DNA of 64,000 bases from Candidatus Tumulicola sp. (GCA_036490475.1 DASXDT010000006.1:496001-560000); one strand, 5' to 3'. Counted from the stretch's first letter, positions 16,909-27,535 are shown. The notes: generated by a model from the sequence alone, not told the origin. Numbers and translations are program-made.

Positions 16909-18075
16909 TTACAGTTTGTAGTAGCCGGGGAACGCGACCGTGACGGCGCCACCCAGCGTGGGATGTTGTCCCGGAAGCGCGATCGGAGCAACTTCTTGCA
17001 CCAAGAAGCGGAACGGAGCGATCATGAACGCACCGTAGTACGTCATATCGCGAACCACAAACGGATTCGCGGTCGCATCGTAGCGCATACCGAGATAGGC
17101 GTGCGGCACGGGATAGATTTTGAGTCGCGCGTATCCGCCGCTGGATCGTTGATTCGTTCCGAACCCGTCCGCGTTGTGGTCGTCTCCCCACCATTGCTCC
17201 GCTTGCAGGTCGACCGGACCGAAACGTCCGTGCGCCAGTAAACCGTAGCGTTGGTATGCGTCGCTAAACGCGGAGCGGCCGGTCGGAAGAATCCCGCGAT
17301 TTCCTTCGAGAAACTCTCCGCCGGCGTCCACTTCGGAGTTGGCCTTGGAGAGAATGCCTTGATCGAGCCACAATCCGACCTCGGGTGCACCATTGAATGT
17401 CGTTTCGCCGGTATCCACCGGCTTGCCGCCGTACGCAGCACCCTTGAACTCGCTGAAATCTACCGTCAGATTCGCGACGAGATTACCGATCGTTTTCTGA
17501 TCCCATAAGCCCCAACGCGGAGACGCCAGCGGCAGGTCGTTGAGTCCGACGTGCGCGTTATAGTAACCGTATCCTTGGAGGTCGTCTAATCGCTCGCCCG
17601 GCGATTGCGCCAAGGGCAATTCGAACAATCCCAAGCGGTATTCGGACTTGGTGTGCGCGTTGTAGTCGGTCAAGAAGCCGAGATACAGTGCGGCCGGACC
17701 GCCTCCCGCTCCCAGGCTATAGTGCATGAACGCAGAGATGTTGCCGAGATCTGCGGCGCCCAGCACGATTCCGCCAGGCGTCCAACGGCGCGTTCCAGCC
17801 GCCGGATCTTGCGAATACCCCATCTGATAGCGGATCGCCAACAGAGTAGTCGGATGCTTTGGCAGCGGCAACTTATAACCGTGCATGCGGAAGTAATTTC
17901 CGAATGCGTTCAGCTCCGGCATCACGCTATGGCAGGCACCGCACTGTAAATGATAGCGTTGCGCGAAGATTGGAACCGCTTGCGCCGGCGCCGAAACGCA
18001 CAGCATGAGGAGCGCGAACGCGACGGCAGCTGCCAATCTATTCAACAACGATCGCACCCCGCATCGGCGCGCCAT
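16909..18075 (-). CDS. exported monohaem c-type cytochrome with a long beta-rich (outer-membrane-like) domain
   Basis: A 388-residue exported protein. Signal peptide (LAAAVAFALLMLCVSAPAQA), then one haem site CGACH (Cys45, Cys48, His49) followed by SVMPELNAFGNYFRMHGY, a pattern I associate with cytochromes fused to outer-membrane porin-like domains. The rest is rich in Gly, Tyr, Trp and alternating hydrophobic strands and ends in a hydrophobic/aromatic residue-rich strand (VAFPGYYKL), suggesting a beta barrel. It overlaps the cupredoxin gene by 38 bp; a GTG at 18057 is an alternative start. With the HiPIP and cupredoxin it forms an electron-transfer set. Confidence 0.75.
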   Translation of the reverse strand: MARRCGVRSLLNRLAAAVAFALLMLCVSAPAQAVPIFAQRYHLQCGACHSVMPELNAFGNYFRMHGYKLPLPKHPTTLLAIRYQMGYSQDPAAGTRRWTPGGIVLGAADLGNISAFMHYSLGAGGGPAALYLGFLTDYNAHTKSEYRLGLFELPLAQSPGERLDDLQGYGYYNAHVGLNDLPLASPRWGLWDQKTIGNLVANLTVDFSEFKGAAYGGKPVDTGETTFNGAPEVGLWLDQGILSKANSEVDAGGEFLEGNRGILPTGRSAFSDAYQRYGLLAHGRFGPVDLQAEQWWGDDHNADGFGTNQRSSGGYARLKIYPVPHAYLGMRYDATANPFVVRDMTYYGAFMIAPFRFLVQEVAPIALPGQHPTLGGAVTVAFPGYYKL

Positions 18076-18517
18076 AGTGGAAGTAGCAGCCGAAGAGATA
18101 GAGGCCTTTCTTATCGGCCTTGAGCGTTTGCGAGCTCCCTCCGGCCTGCATTGCACCGCTGCTCCAACCGCCCGACAGCGTCGTTCCTGATTGGGTGAGC
18201 GCGCCTTGGCCGAACGGCGATCCCGCCGGGAATTTCGATGCATTCGGGATGTAGGTGGCGGTATGTGCGAAACCGTCGCTGTTGGTGAACGTGATGGTAT
18301 CGCCGACGTGCGCGATCGTCACCGGCGGTTTCATGCCACCGCTTTCCCCATATGGTGTTTTCACCGGCTGGTTGAGCGTAAGGTTGACGTCGATCGTAAG
18401 ATTTTGCCCGGTCGGCGCCGTTCCGCCACCGCCCGATGATGCGGCGGTGATTCCATTGGGCGTACAAGCTGCCAGAGCCAACGACAGCAAGACGCTTGTA
18501 ATCGGTATACGTTTCAT
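18038..18517 (-). CDS. cupredoxin (blue copper) lipoprotein
   Basis: A 159-residue lipoprotein with lipobox LALAAC (Cys18). Type 1 copper ligands are all present: His85 in GFAHTATY, then Cys144, His147 and Met152 in LFGCYFHYGAPM. The strand VGDTITFTNSDG before the first His is typical of plastocyanin/azurin-like folds. It would carry single electrons at the membrane surface. Its ATG overlaps the HiPIP stop (ATGA) and its own 3' end overlaps the cytochrome start, so the three are translated as one unit. Confidence 0.88.
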   Translation of the reverse strand: MKRIPITSVLLSLALAACTPNGITAASSGGGGTAPTGQNLTIDVNLTLNQPVKTPYGESGGMKPPVTIAHVGDTITFTNSDGFAHTATYIPNASKFPAGSPFGQGALTQSGTTLSGGWSSGAMQAGGSSQTLKADKKGLYLFGCYFHYGAPMRGAIVVE

Positions 18518-18771
18518 GAGAACGCGATACAGTAGCCGTTAGGCGAGATGGTGCCGCTCACGATCTTGCACGATCCGTCGCCCCCGGAAGCACCGGGAAT
18601 GAAGGATTGGCATTTCGCACAACGTTTATCGCCGTTCGGCTTGTCTTGATACTGGACGGCGGACTGAGCCACTTTTTCGTCCGCTTTCGCGGCTTTCGAA
18701 AGCGCAATCCATGCAACGGACGCGCTGGCCGCGGTTAGAATAAATCGTTTACGAGTTGCTGCGCTTCGCAT
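18514..18771 (-). CDS. high-potential iron-sulfur protein (HiPIP)
   Basis: An 85-residue protein with the HiPIP cysteine layout: Cys51-x2-Cys54, Cys68, Cys81, with a Gly-rich loop before the third and G-Y-C-I-A-F at the end. These bind one [4Fe-4S] cluster cycling 2+/3+. The N-terminus RKRFILTAASASVAW resembles a twin-arginine signal (one Arg replaced by Lys), which HiPIPs use because they are folded with cluster before export. It heads the HiPIP-cupredoxin-cytochrome operon. Confidence 0.88.
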   Translation of the reverse strand: MRSAATRKRFILTAASASVAWIALSKAAKADEKVAQSAVQYQDKPNGDKRCAKCQSFIPGASGGDGSCKIVSGTISPNGYCIAFS

Positions 18772-18804
18772 GAGCGCACCGTAACCCCAATGTATGAAGA
18801 AATT

Positions 18805-19350
18805 CTAAAGGCTGCCTCCATCGAGCGCGGCCTGCATTTTGAGGATCGTATTCCAATTGCGCGCCGTGCCGCGGGTCTCGAGGGCCCGTTCGATGACGGC
18901 GTTGGTGAGTTTTGTGTCGGCTTGTCCGGCGGGATAGGTGATGTAGAGGTGTCGTGTGCCCGGCGCGACGAGTTCCGGCCCGCGAATCGAATTCCGCAGC
19001 CGCTCCAGACCCAGCGCGCTTGGCGATTGCCGCAGAACGACGACGGCCAGCCGCGACGGCTGTTCGATCGCTTCTCGTTCGAACGGATTCGCCTCGACGA
19101 TTTGCTGCAGTTCGCAGGCATCGCGGATGAAATATTCGGTTCGTACGCCGAGACGCTGCTCGGTTTCGCGCTGAAGCAGCGTTTCGAGCCGCGCGCCGGC
19201 ACGTTTCGACGCTTCGAAGACGACGTTTCCACTTTGCAGTAGAGTCTTGGTTCGTTCGAAACCGAGATCGGCGAGCATCGCTTTGAGCGCCGCCATCGAC
19301 AGCGCGTTTCCAGCTACGTTTACCGCTCGCAAGAACGCTGCATATCGCAT
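18805..19350 (-). CDS. DUF1697 family protein
   Basis: A 181-residue protein with the family's opening (YAAFLRAVNVAGN, then M-A-A-L-K-A-M-L-LGF-x-KTLLQSGNVVF) and the closing R-N-W-N-T-I-L-K-M. DUF1697 proteins are widespread, soluble and of unknown function. The ATG with GGGAG upstream is preferred over a TTG 15 bp before it. It lies 33 bp upstream of the HiPIP on the same strand and could belong to the same transcript. Confidence 0.88.
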   Translation of the reverse strand: MRYAAFLRAVNVAGNALSMAALKAMLADLGFERTKTLLQSGNVVFEASKRAGARLETLLQRETEQRLGVRTEYFIRDACELQQIVEANPFEREAIEQPSRLAVVVLRQSPSALGLERLRNSIRGPELVAPGTRHLYITYPAGQADTKLTNAVIERALETRGTARNWNTILKMQAALDGGSL

Positions 19351-19437
19351 CGCTACAGCTCCCAAAAGAGAGCAGCGAGACCGCTCGAGCTCGTACTCGT
19401 GCGGTCCCGCTGCGGGAATGATGGCCGTATTGGTGTG

Positions 19438-21654
<2,217 letters not shown>

Positions 21655-21756
21655 CTACTTTCTATCTGCGTGTAAAAATTGTGAACGATGCGGCCCATTG
21701 CCCATCGATTTCGGTGCTCCTGGTGCCCGTCCGGCAACCGGTAGCGTCTCAAAAGT

Positions 21757-21775
21757 GAAAGTGAAAGTCACTCTC
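21757..21775 (-). promoter_or_regulatory. Fur/PerR-like operator upstream of katG
   Basis: A 19-bp dyad GAAAGTGA-AAG-TCACTCTC: 8-bp arms with one mismatch around a 3-bp spacer. Set against the classical Fur box (GATAATGATAATCATTATC) it agrees at 13 of 19 positions by eye. It lies in the only intergenic space upstream of katG, 109-127 bp from the start codon. Fur-family control of katG is common. That is rather far for direct promoter blockage unless the transcript has a long leader. Confidence 0.45.
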
Positions 21776-21839
21776 ATATACGAGGAGAATACCGCTCCGC
21801 GAAGCGGCCGTCAAGGGCAAAGACCCCAGGCCGGAGCTC

Positions 21840-23000
21840 TTAGGTTCCGCCTTCAGCCGGAACGCTTCGAGGCCCCGGCTGCTGCCCCACTGAGGCAAAC
21901 CGCAGGGCGGCGAGAAAACACGGGCGCCAAGCTTTCCAGAGCGACCGCGCCGCCGGATTTCCGGCATCGAAATCGGCGTTCAACTCGAACGTTCCAGGAG
22001 CGATATCGCCCGGCACGAGCAGCCACGAAAACGCTCCCGAATCGGTCGTCATGGAGCGCATCGCGCGCAACAGCAACGCGCACAAGGGGTTCGCGCGCTC
22101 GATGAAGCCTGCTTCTCCCCGCGCGCTCGTCGACGGATCGCCGGCGTTATAAACGGCGCGCACGCCAAAACGCTTGACGCCGCGCCAGCTGCGCTTCGCA
22201 CTCGGCAGTCGAATGCCGGCCGTATCCAGAGCGTTTCCCTGCAACCCGGCCACCAAGCATTGCGCTCCAGCATCGCTTCGTTGCCACGACGGCGCCCAGA
22301 AGTGGCGCATGAAGTCGTCGTACTGAGTTGCCGTTCCGTCCCAGATCGAATACTGTCGATTTGCTTCGAGATCCGGTGAAGGGATCGACGCCAACGGGTT
22401 CCACTGAATTTCTACGTCTTCTTCTCGCAGCACGGCGCGCAGCTCCGCCGATGGCTGCCATCGTGAAAACAGATGAATCGTTCGAAATCCGGTTTTGGAA
22501 AAAATACTTAGCGTCATCGCCAGGTCGCGCGCGAATCGAATCGTGCACTTCGCACAGGTTGGCTCCCGACAGGAATTCGCATCGATCAGCTTTTCGGTGA
22601 CGCCCCAGAAAAATTCGCGCATTGTATCGCCGGTCGCAATCAGTGAAAGATGCCGCTCTAGGCGAGCGTTCTGCTCGTTGGTTTCGACGCGCGAACGCAC
22701 CGTGTTGACGCAGCCGGTTGGGAATTCCCAGGCTCCGTTCCAACCGCGCTTGAGACTGTCTTCGGCTTCGGCTTGCGTCTCGGATGCAAAATCGACGACG
22801 ATTGCGAGACGCTTCTGCGTGAACGGTTGAAGCAGCCATTCGCCGTCGGTAATCAGCGCTGCGAGTGAGCCGGCGAAGGCGGTAAAGTCGAGGCATTCGT
22901 CGGGATATCCGGCCGCGATTCGCGCTCCGTCCTCAGCTGGCTCGTGTGAAATAAAATCGTGCGCTCTCATCGCCTCCAGCGTATCGTCGAGGCGTGCCAA
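21840..23000 (-). CDS. hypothetical protein with a C-x4-C-x2-C cluster
   Basis: A 386-residue soluble protein I do not recognise. A cysteine cluster lies in NSCREPTCAKCTIRFARD near residue 150 and could bind metal or a cluster; another Cys is in AAGYPDECLDF. There is no signal peptide or membrane segment. The start is TTG; an ATG at 22970 would remove ten residues. It follows the 3-hydroxybutyrate dehydrogenase by 15 bp on the same strand, so it may share its transcript, and it ends 191 bp before katG. Confidence 0.6.
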   Translation of the reverse strand: MARLDDTLEAMRAHDFISHEPAEDGARIAAGYPDECLDFTAFAGSLAALITDGEWLLQPFTQKRLAIVVDFASETQAEAEDSLKRGWNGAWEFPTGCVNTVRSRVETNEQNARLERHLSLIATGDTMREFFWGVTEKLIDANSCREPTCAKCTIRFARDLAMTLSIFSKTGFRTIHLFSRWQPSAELRAVLREEDVEIQWNPLASIPSPDLEANRQYSIWDGTATQYDDFMRHFWAPSWQRSDAGAQCLVAGLQGNALDTAGIRLPSAKRSWRGVKRFGVRAVYNAGDPSTSARGEAGFIERANPLCALLLRAMRSMTTDSGAFSWLLVPGDIAPGTFELNADFDAGNPAARSLWKAWRPCFLAALRFASVGQQPGPRSVPAEGGT

Positions 23001-23015
23001 GCGTCCGGCGAACGC

Positions 23016-23798
23016 CTACTCCATCATCCAGCCGTGGCTCACCAGCAGCGACTGGCCGGTCAGAGCGAGCGTCGGGAACGAAGCCAAAAAGAGCGCGACA
23101 TCGGCGACCTCTTCGACGGTCGTGAACGCACCGTCGACCGTGTCTTGCAGCATCAGGCGTTTGACGACCTCGTCTTCAGAGATACCGAGCGTCTGCGCTT
23201 GTTCGGGGATTTGCTTTTCGACTAATTGCGTACGAACGAAACCCGGGCAGATGACGTTAGCCCGAACGCCGTGTGGCGCGCCTTCTTTCGCGATGGTACG
23301 TGCGAGGCCGATCAAGGCGTGTTTTGCAGCCGTGTAGGGCGCCTTCATGATCGACGCCGTCTTGGAATGCGCGGAGCCCATGTACAGCACGCTGCCGCCG
23401 CGTCCGGAAGCGTACATATGCGGGAGACATGCCTTCGTCGTTAGGAACGCACCATCGAGATGGACTGCCATAATCTTGCGCCAGTCGGAATAGGCGTATT
23501 CGTGTAGCGGCCCGACGATTTGAATACCGGCGTTACTCACCAGGATGTCGAGCCCGCCAAACAGGCCGATTGTGGCTGCGACGCCCGCATCGACCTGACG
23601 TTCGTCGGTGACATCCATCCGAATCGCGGCGGCCCGGCCGCCGGCAGAACGAATCACCTGTGCCGTCGCCTCGGCGGGTGCTTCATGAAGGTCAGCAACG
23701 ACGACGTTCGCGCCCTCTCGCGCGAAGACACGCGCGATCTCTCTCCCAATGCCGTTGCCCGCGCCCGTGACGATCGCCGTCTTATTCGAAAGCTTCAT
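23016..23798 (-). CDS. bdhA: 3-hydroxybutyrate dehydrogenase (short-chain dehydrogenase)
   Basis: A 260-residue classical SDR, the usual length of BdhA. It has the NAD-binding TGAGNGIG, D-V-T-D-E after a basic residue, NAGIQ, and the catalytic Ser (MGSAHS), Tyr and Lys (YTAAKHAL). The C-terminal F-T-T-V-E-E-V-A-D-V-A-LFLA and the SHGW-M ending are typical of 3-hydroxybutyrate dehydrogenases, which oxidise (R)-3-hydroxybutyrate to acetoacetate in PHB turnover. The start at MKLSNKTAIVTG is chosen; the upstream in-frame sequence is antisense to the divergent epimerase gene. Confidence 0.85.
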   Translation of the reverse strand: MKLSNKTAIVTGAGNGIGREIARVFAREGANVVVADLHEAPAEATAQVIRSAGGRAAAIRMDVTDERQVDAGVAATIGLFGGLDILVSNAGIQIVGPLHEYAYSDWRKIMAVHLDGAFLTTKACLPHMYASGRGGSVLYMGSAHSKTASIMKAPYTAAKHALIGLARTIAKEGAPHGVRANVICPGFVRTQLVEKQIPEQAQTLGISEDEVVKRLMLQDTVDGAFTTVEEVADVALFLASFPTLALTGQSLLVSHGWMME

Positions 23799-23853
23799 AA
23801 CGTCTGCTCTTCGGCGGAACGTGCCGCGGAGCCGTTGAACGCAGCGCCGTACC

Positions 23854-24852
23854 ATGCGTTTACTCGTTCTCGGCGGTACCGGTTTTCTCAGCGGCGCGAT
23901 TGCAACGCAAGCGTTGCACGACGGAGACGATGTCACGTGCCTGGTACGCGGCACGACGAGCGTTCCACCGGCCGGCGCGACGTTCGTTCGAGCCGATCGC
24001 GACGATCCCGCGGCATACGATGATGTCGCCCGCGCCGATTGGGATGCGGTCGTCGAAATCTCGAGCGATCCGCGACGGATGCGAGCCGCCGCAACCGCAC
24101 TGGCGCCCCGCACGCGACACATCGCATACATTTCCTCGGCTAGCGTGTACGTCGACGATGCGACGCCGGATCAAGACGAGTCGGCCGCGATTCACGAGCC
24201 AACCGAAGATGGCGCTGCTAGCGATCCCGAATTGTATGGCGCGCATAAGGTTGCATGCGAACGCATCGCCCTAGCGGAGTTCGGAAACGGTACGACGACA
24301 ATCTTTCGCGCCGGCCTGATCGGCGGTCCGGGCGATCGCTCGGACCGCACCGGCTATTGGCCGTTGCGCTTCGCTCGACCGGCCGACGAACGCGGACGCG
24401 TTCTCATTCCCGACGCTCCCGATCTCGCGACGCAGGTGATCGACGCGCGCGATCTCGCGACGTTCGTGCTCCATTGCGTACGTGCCCGTATCGCTGGAAC
24501 GTTCAACGCCCTCGGCGATTCGATCGACCTCGCGCGGCATCTCGCGGTAGCACAACGCGTCGCAGGCTTCCGTGGCACAACGGTTGCAGCCGATCCGGAG
24601 TGGCTTACGGCGCACGATGTCGAGCCCTGGATGGGCCCGCGTTCCTTGCCGCTGTGGTTGCCGCAACCGGAATACACCGGCTTCGGAAAACGAGACGGCT
24701 CCGCGGCACGCCGCGCCGACCTTCGCATCCGCCCGCTGGAAGAAACGCTCGCCGATGTGCTCGCCTGGGAACGCACGCGCGACATCACGGTTCGTCGCGC
24801 GGGATTGACCGGCGACGACGAGCGCCAACTATTGCAAGAACTCGAAGGCTAA
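23854..24852 (+). CDS. NAD-dependent epimerase/dehydratase family (extended SDR) protein
   Basis: A 332-residue extended SDR. N-terminal Rossmann motif GGTGFLSG, then YISSASVYVD and the catalytic-type Tyr in ELYGAHKVACE (Y-x3-K). The shape resembles the reductase-like subgroup acting on isoprenoid or sugar substrates; the exact substrate is unknown. The start is 55 bp from that of the divergent 3-hydroxybutyrate dehydrogenase. Its 3' end abuts the DUF488 gene whose conserved N-terminus overlaps or follows immediately. Confidence 0.82.
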   Translation: MRLLVLGGTGFLSGAIATQALHDGDDVTCLVRGTTSVPPAGATFVRADRDDPAAYDDVARADWDAVVEISSDPRRMRAAATALAPRTRHIAYISSASVYVDDATPDQDESAAIHEPTEDGAASDPELYGAHKVACERIALAEFGNGTTTIFRAGLIGGPGDRSDRTGYWPLRFARPADERGRVLIPDAPDLATQVIDARDLATFVLHCVRARIAGTFNALGDSIDLARHLAVAQRVAGFRGTTVAADPEWLTAHDVEPWMGPRSLPLWLPQPEYTGFGKRDGSAARRADLRIRPLEETLADVLAWERTRDITVRRAGLTGDDERQLLQELEG

Positions 24853-24868
24853 GGCAGCGCTCCCGCTT

Positions 24869-25390
24869 ATCACCGTCGGCCACGGCACGGCAACAGCCGA
24901 GACGCTGGCAAATCTGTTGCGCGGCTCCGGAATAGCGGCGCTGGTCGACGTGCGCACGGTTCCGAAAAGCTTGCGCCATCCGCAGTTTCGCATGGACGCG
25001 ATGGAAGAATGGGTTCCGCGTGATGCCGGCGCTTCGTATCGTTGGGAACCCGCCCTCGGCGGCTTTCGTAAGCCGCAGCCCGGCAGCAGCAACATCGCCT
25101 TGCGGCATCCGGCGTTCCGCGGCTACGCGGATTACATGCAGACCCAAGCGTTCCAAAAGGCGCTCGATACGTTGCTCCGTGGAGCCACCGAAGAACGATC
25201 GGCCATTCTCTGTTCGGAATCGTTGTGGTGGCGATGCCACCGGCGCCTGATCGCGGACGCCGCCTCGTTGCTCCACGGCGTCGAAGTGCTGCATTTGATG
25301 CACGACGCAAAACTGCGCCCGCATGTACCTACCGACGGCGTGCGCGTGACGAGCGACGGGCAGTTGCGGTACGATGCGACGTTGGTTTGA
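24869..25390 (+). CDS. DUF488 family protein with non-standard start
   Basis: About 170 residues of a DUF488 protein. Conserved family features are ITVGHGT at the N-terminus, LVDVRTVP, the W-[VE] region with ALGG, and C-x-E-x-x-WWRCHR (cysteine plus basic residues). Reading the frame back, it is open from 24809, yet there is no ATG, GTG or TTG before the TTG at 24917, which lies after ITVGHGT. The entry therefore uses the ATC at 24869 as a placeholder; alternatives are the TTG at 24917 or a shift from the epimerase frame. Function unknown. Confidence 0.7.
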   Translation: MTVGHGTATAETLANLLRGSGIAALVDVRTVPKSLRHPQFRMDAMEEWVPRDAGASYRWEPALGGFRKPQPGSSNIALRHPAFRGYADYMQTQAFQKALDTLLRGATEERSAILCSESLWWRCHRRLIADAASLLHGVEVLHLMHDAKLRPHVPTDGVRVTSDGQLRYDATLV

Positions 25391-25438
25391 CGTGCTGCGC
25401 CGGAATGCCGCGCACGCAGGCCGAAGGATTACCTAACG

Positions 25439-25660
25439 GTGTTTATTTGTATCTGCAACGGACTGACCGAACGACGCATCGTCGAAGCGGTCGAGCAGGG
25501 CGCGCGCTCGCACGAAGAAGTGTACGCTCGCTGCGATTGCGTCGCGCAGTGCTTCGCGTGCGCCGGCGAGATCGATCAGATCGTGCTTCGGGTTACGACT
25601 CGGACGTCGGAAGATCGCCCATCGCCGACTGCAGGTAATTCTCCCGCCCGATCGACTTGA
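25439..25660 (+). CDS. bfd: bacterioferritin-associated ferredoxin (Bfd-like)
   Basis: A 73-residue [2Fe-2S] protein starting at GTG (MFICICNGLTERRIVEAVEQG). The Bfd fold is shown by C-I-C near the N-terminus and C-F-A-C later, spaced as in Bfd, with helices between. Bfd binds bacterioferritin and delivers electrons to release stored iron. It is convergent with bfr and the two coding regions overlap tail to tail by 68 bp, so the last 20 or so residues of this protein (Ser/Thr/Pro-rich) are an extra tail beyond the usual Bfd length. Confidence 0.82.
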   Translation: MFICICNGLTERRIVEAVEQGARSHEEVYARCDCVAQCFACAGEIDQIVLRVTTRTSEDRPSPTAGNSPARST

Positions 25661-26081
25661 CCAACGCGATTTGCGTTTCTAAGAAATCGACGTGCTCCTC
25701 AGAATCGGCGAGAATTTTTAGCGCAATGTCGCGGCTGACGAAGTCACCCTGCGCTTCGAAGATCGGAATGCTGTCGGCGGTATCGTCGCGCGCGATCATC
25801 TCGAGTTTGAGATCGCATTCCAACGCCTCGACGCCATCTTCTCCGATATGCAGCTTGCCGAGGTTCTGCAGGTTCGGTAAGCCCTCGAGAAACAGCACGC
25901 GCTCGATGATCCAATCGGCGTGCCGCATCTCACCCATCGATTCGTGATACATGCGCTCGGCCAACCGGTAGTAGCCCCAGTTCTTGTGCATCCGCGCGTG
26001 TAGAAAGTACTGGTTGATTGCCGTCAGCTCGTTGGTGAGCATTTTATTCAGCCGCTCGATAACGTCGCGATTGCCCTTCAT
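25593..26081 (-). CDS. bfr: bacterioferritin
   Basis: A 162-residue haem-type bacterioferritin close to E. coli Bfr in length. Ferroxidase ligands Glu18, Glu51, His54, Glu94 and His130 are present, and Met52 is the haem ligand. The position equivalent to E. coli Glu127 is Ser here (A-D-S-E-E-H), with Glu at 128 and 129. The family forms 24-mer iron-storage shells. It converges with the gene for its partner Bfd and overlaps it by 68 bp. Confidence 0.96.
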   Translation of the reverse strand: MKGNRDVIERLNKMLTNELTAINQYFLHARMHKNWGYYRLAERMYHESMGEMRHADWIIERVLFLEGLPNLQNLGKLHIGEDGVEALECDLKLEMIARDDTADSIPIFEAQGDFVSRDIALKILADSEEHVDFLETQIALVKSIGRENYLQSAMGDLPTSES

Positions 26082-26128
26082 ACTACGCGATATGCGACAC
26101 GTAGCTTCCGGCTACCTAGGTCGAGCGC

Positions 26129-27535
26129 TTACGGCGCGCATAACGAAAGCAGCGATCGAACTGCAGCCGAGTCTTCAGGCATTTCGGTTCGCCTAACATA
26201 CTCCGCAAGATAGGCGCGGTCCGAGAATCCGACGACGATTTCCCTAGAATCGCCGTGCAGCACGAGCTTGTAACGCATTCCGTCTTGCTTGCCCTGGCAA
26301 ATTTTCACGTGCGTCGAGGACGTTACGCCTTTGCTGCCGGCTTGCGCGATCAGGCCCTGCTGAAAGAACGTATCGAAGGTGTCGAGATCGAGCCCTTGGG
26401 CGCCGGCCGGAATGTCAATGTGTCCGGTGACAAGTACACCGGCACCGTACGGAGCATCCCACATGGCATCCGACCGAAACGCCCCCACGACCAGTGATGT
26501 TTTATGCGACGTCCAGCCGGCTGGCGGGACGATCGTTCGCGGAATCGGCGTTGCAGACGGCGCGGGCGATGCGGACGGCGAGACGAGAGGGGCACTCTCC
26601 GGTGCGGATCCGTTCGGTGCGGTTGACGGGGCTGCAATCGGATCGACATCTTTGGTGGGAACGCGCGTTACCGAAAAGCCCATCGCAGCCAGCAACGCCG
26701 GAACTCCGTCTGCGCCGAGCATGTGTAAGGCTCCCACCGAAACGAAGGACGTGCCGGGCTGCTGCAATCGCTTGGCGAGCAGTGCCGCCCACGCTTTGTT
26801 GCGGTTGGTCAATAAGCGTGCGTACAGCGGATCTTCGGTGCCCGTATCGAGCCGGATCGTCGCCGCGAACTTCTCCTGATCGCCGGTCATCCAGACATCG
26901 ACCAGGGATCCAACTGCGGATCGCCCCTTTGCGGCTTTGCAATCGTCGCGAGTCCTTCCTCGAGTAACGCTACTTGTTCCGCCTGCGAAAGGTCGGCAAA
27001 TATATGCAACTGCGAATCCGCAGTTTCCAATCCCAAGATCGGCTTACCGGCTGTCGCGAACTGTTGGCGAATCTGCAGATCGACGCCGTTGCCGGAAGTG
27101 TATCCTGAGTGGACTGCGGGCAATATCGATAGCGTCAAAAATACGTACCAGGGCTGCATTTGCTCGAACGCGAGCTCGCTCTCCATATTGTATCGCTTTG
27201 CGATGCGATCGAGTTGCTCGACGTCGGCTTTCGATATCTTTGTTGAAAGCGGATGCGTCCGGTCGAATGCCAGTAGGGGATAACGATTTCGCCATACCGG
27301 CGACGTTTGCGGGATCGGCAATCTCGAGATACAGGTCTTGGCTTTGCGCGATCGCCGCCTCCAACTCCGGCGACTTCCACTGTGTGGTATCTCGCAGAAG
27401 ATGGACGGACCCGAACAGATACACTGTGCCGGCAGATCCCCGTACGACCCACAATGCGGGAGCGGCCGACGCCGGCCGAATCCCACAAAGAAACAATGCC
27501 GCCACTAACAGCATCATCAATCTGTCGAATTTCAT
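26129..27535 (-). pseudogene. TraB/GumN family secreted protein, reading frame broken twice
   Basis: The pieces assemble into one TraB/GumN protein. Frame A (from 27535) gives a signal peptide, YLFGSVHLL and LYLEIAD. Near 27240 the homology moves to another frame (ISKADVEQLDRIAKRYNME through QLHIFADLSQAEQ). Near 26920 it returns to the first frame (VDVWMTGDQEKF, VSVGALHMLGADGV). A Pro/Ser/Ala linker and a roughly 120-residue domain of unknown type follow. Two compensating single-base shifts are thus needed: either a decaying gene or two assembly errors. If intact it would be an exported protein of the erythromycin-esterase/Tiki-like fold. Confidence 0.7.

Noticed and set aside
21792-21807. 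CCGCT...AGCGG hairpin before katG as a terminator
   Set aside because: Only a 5-bp stem with no U-run on either strand; too weak to call.
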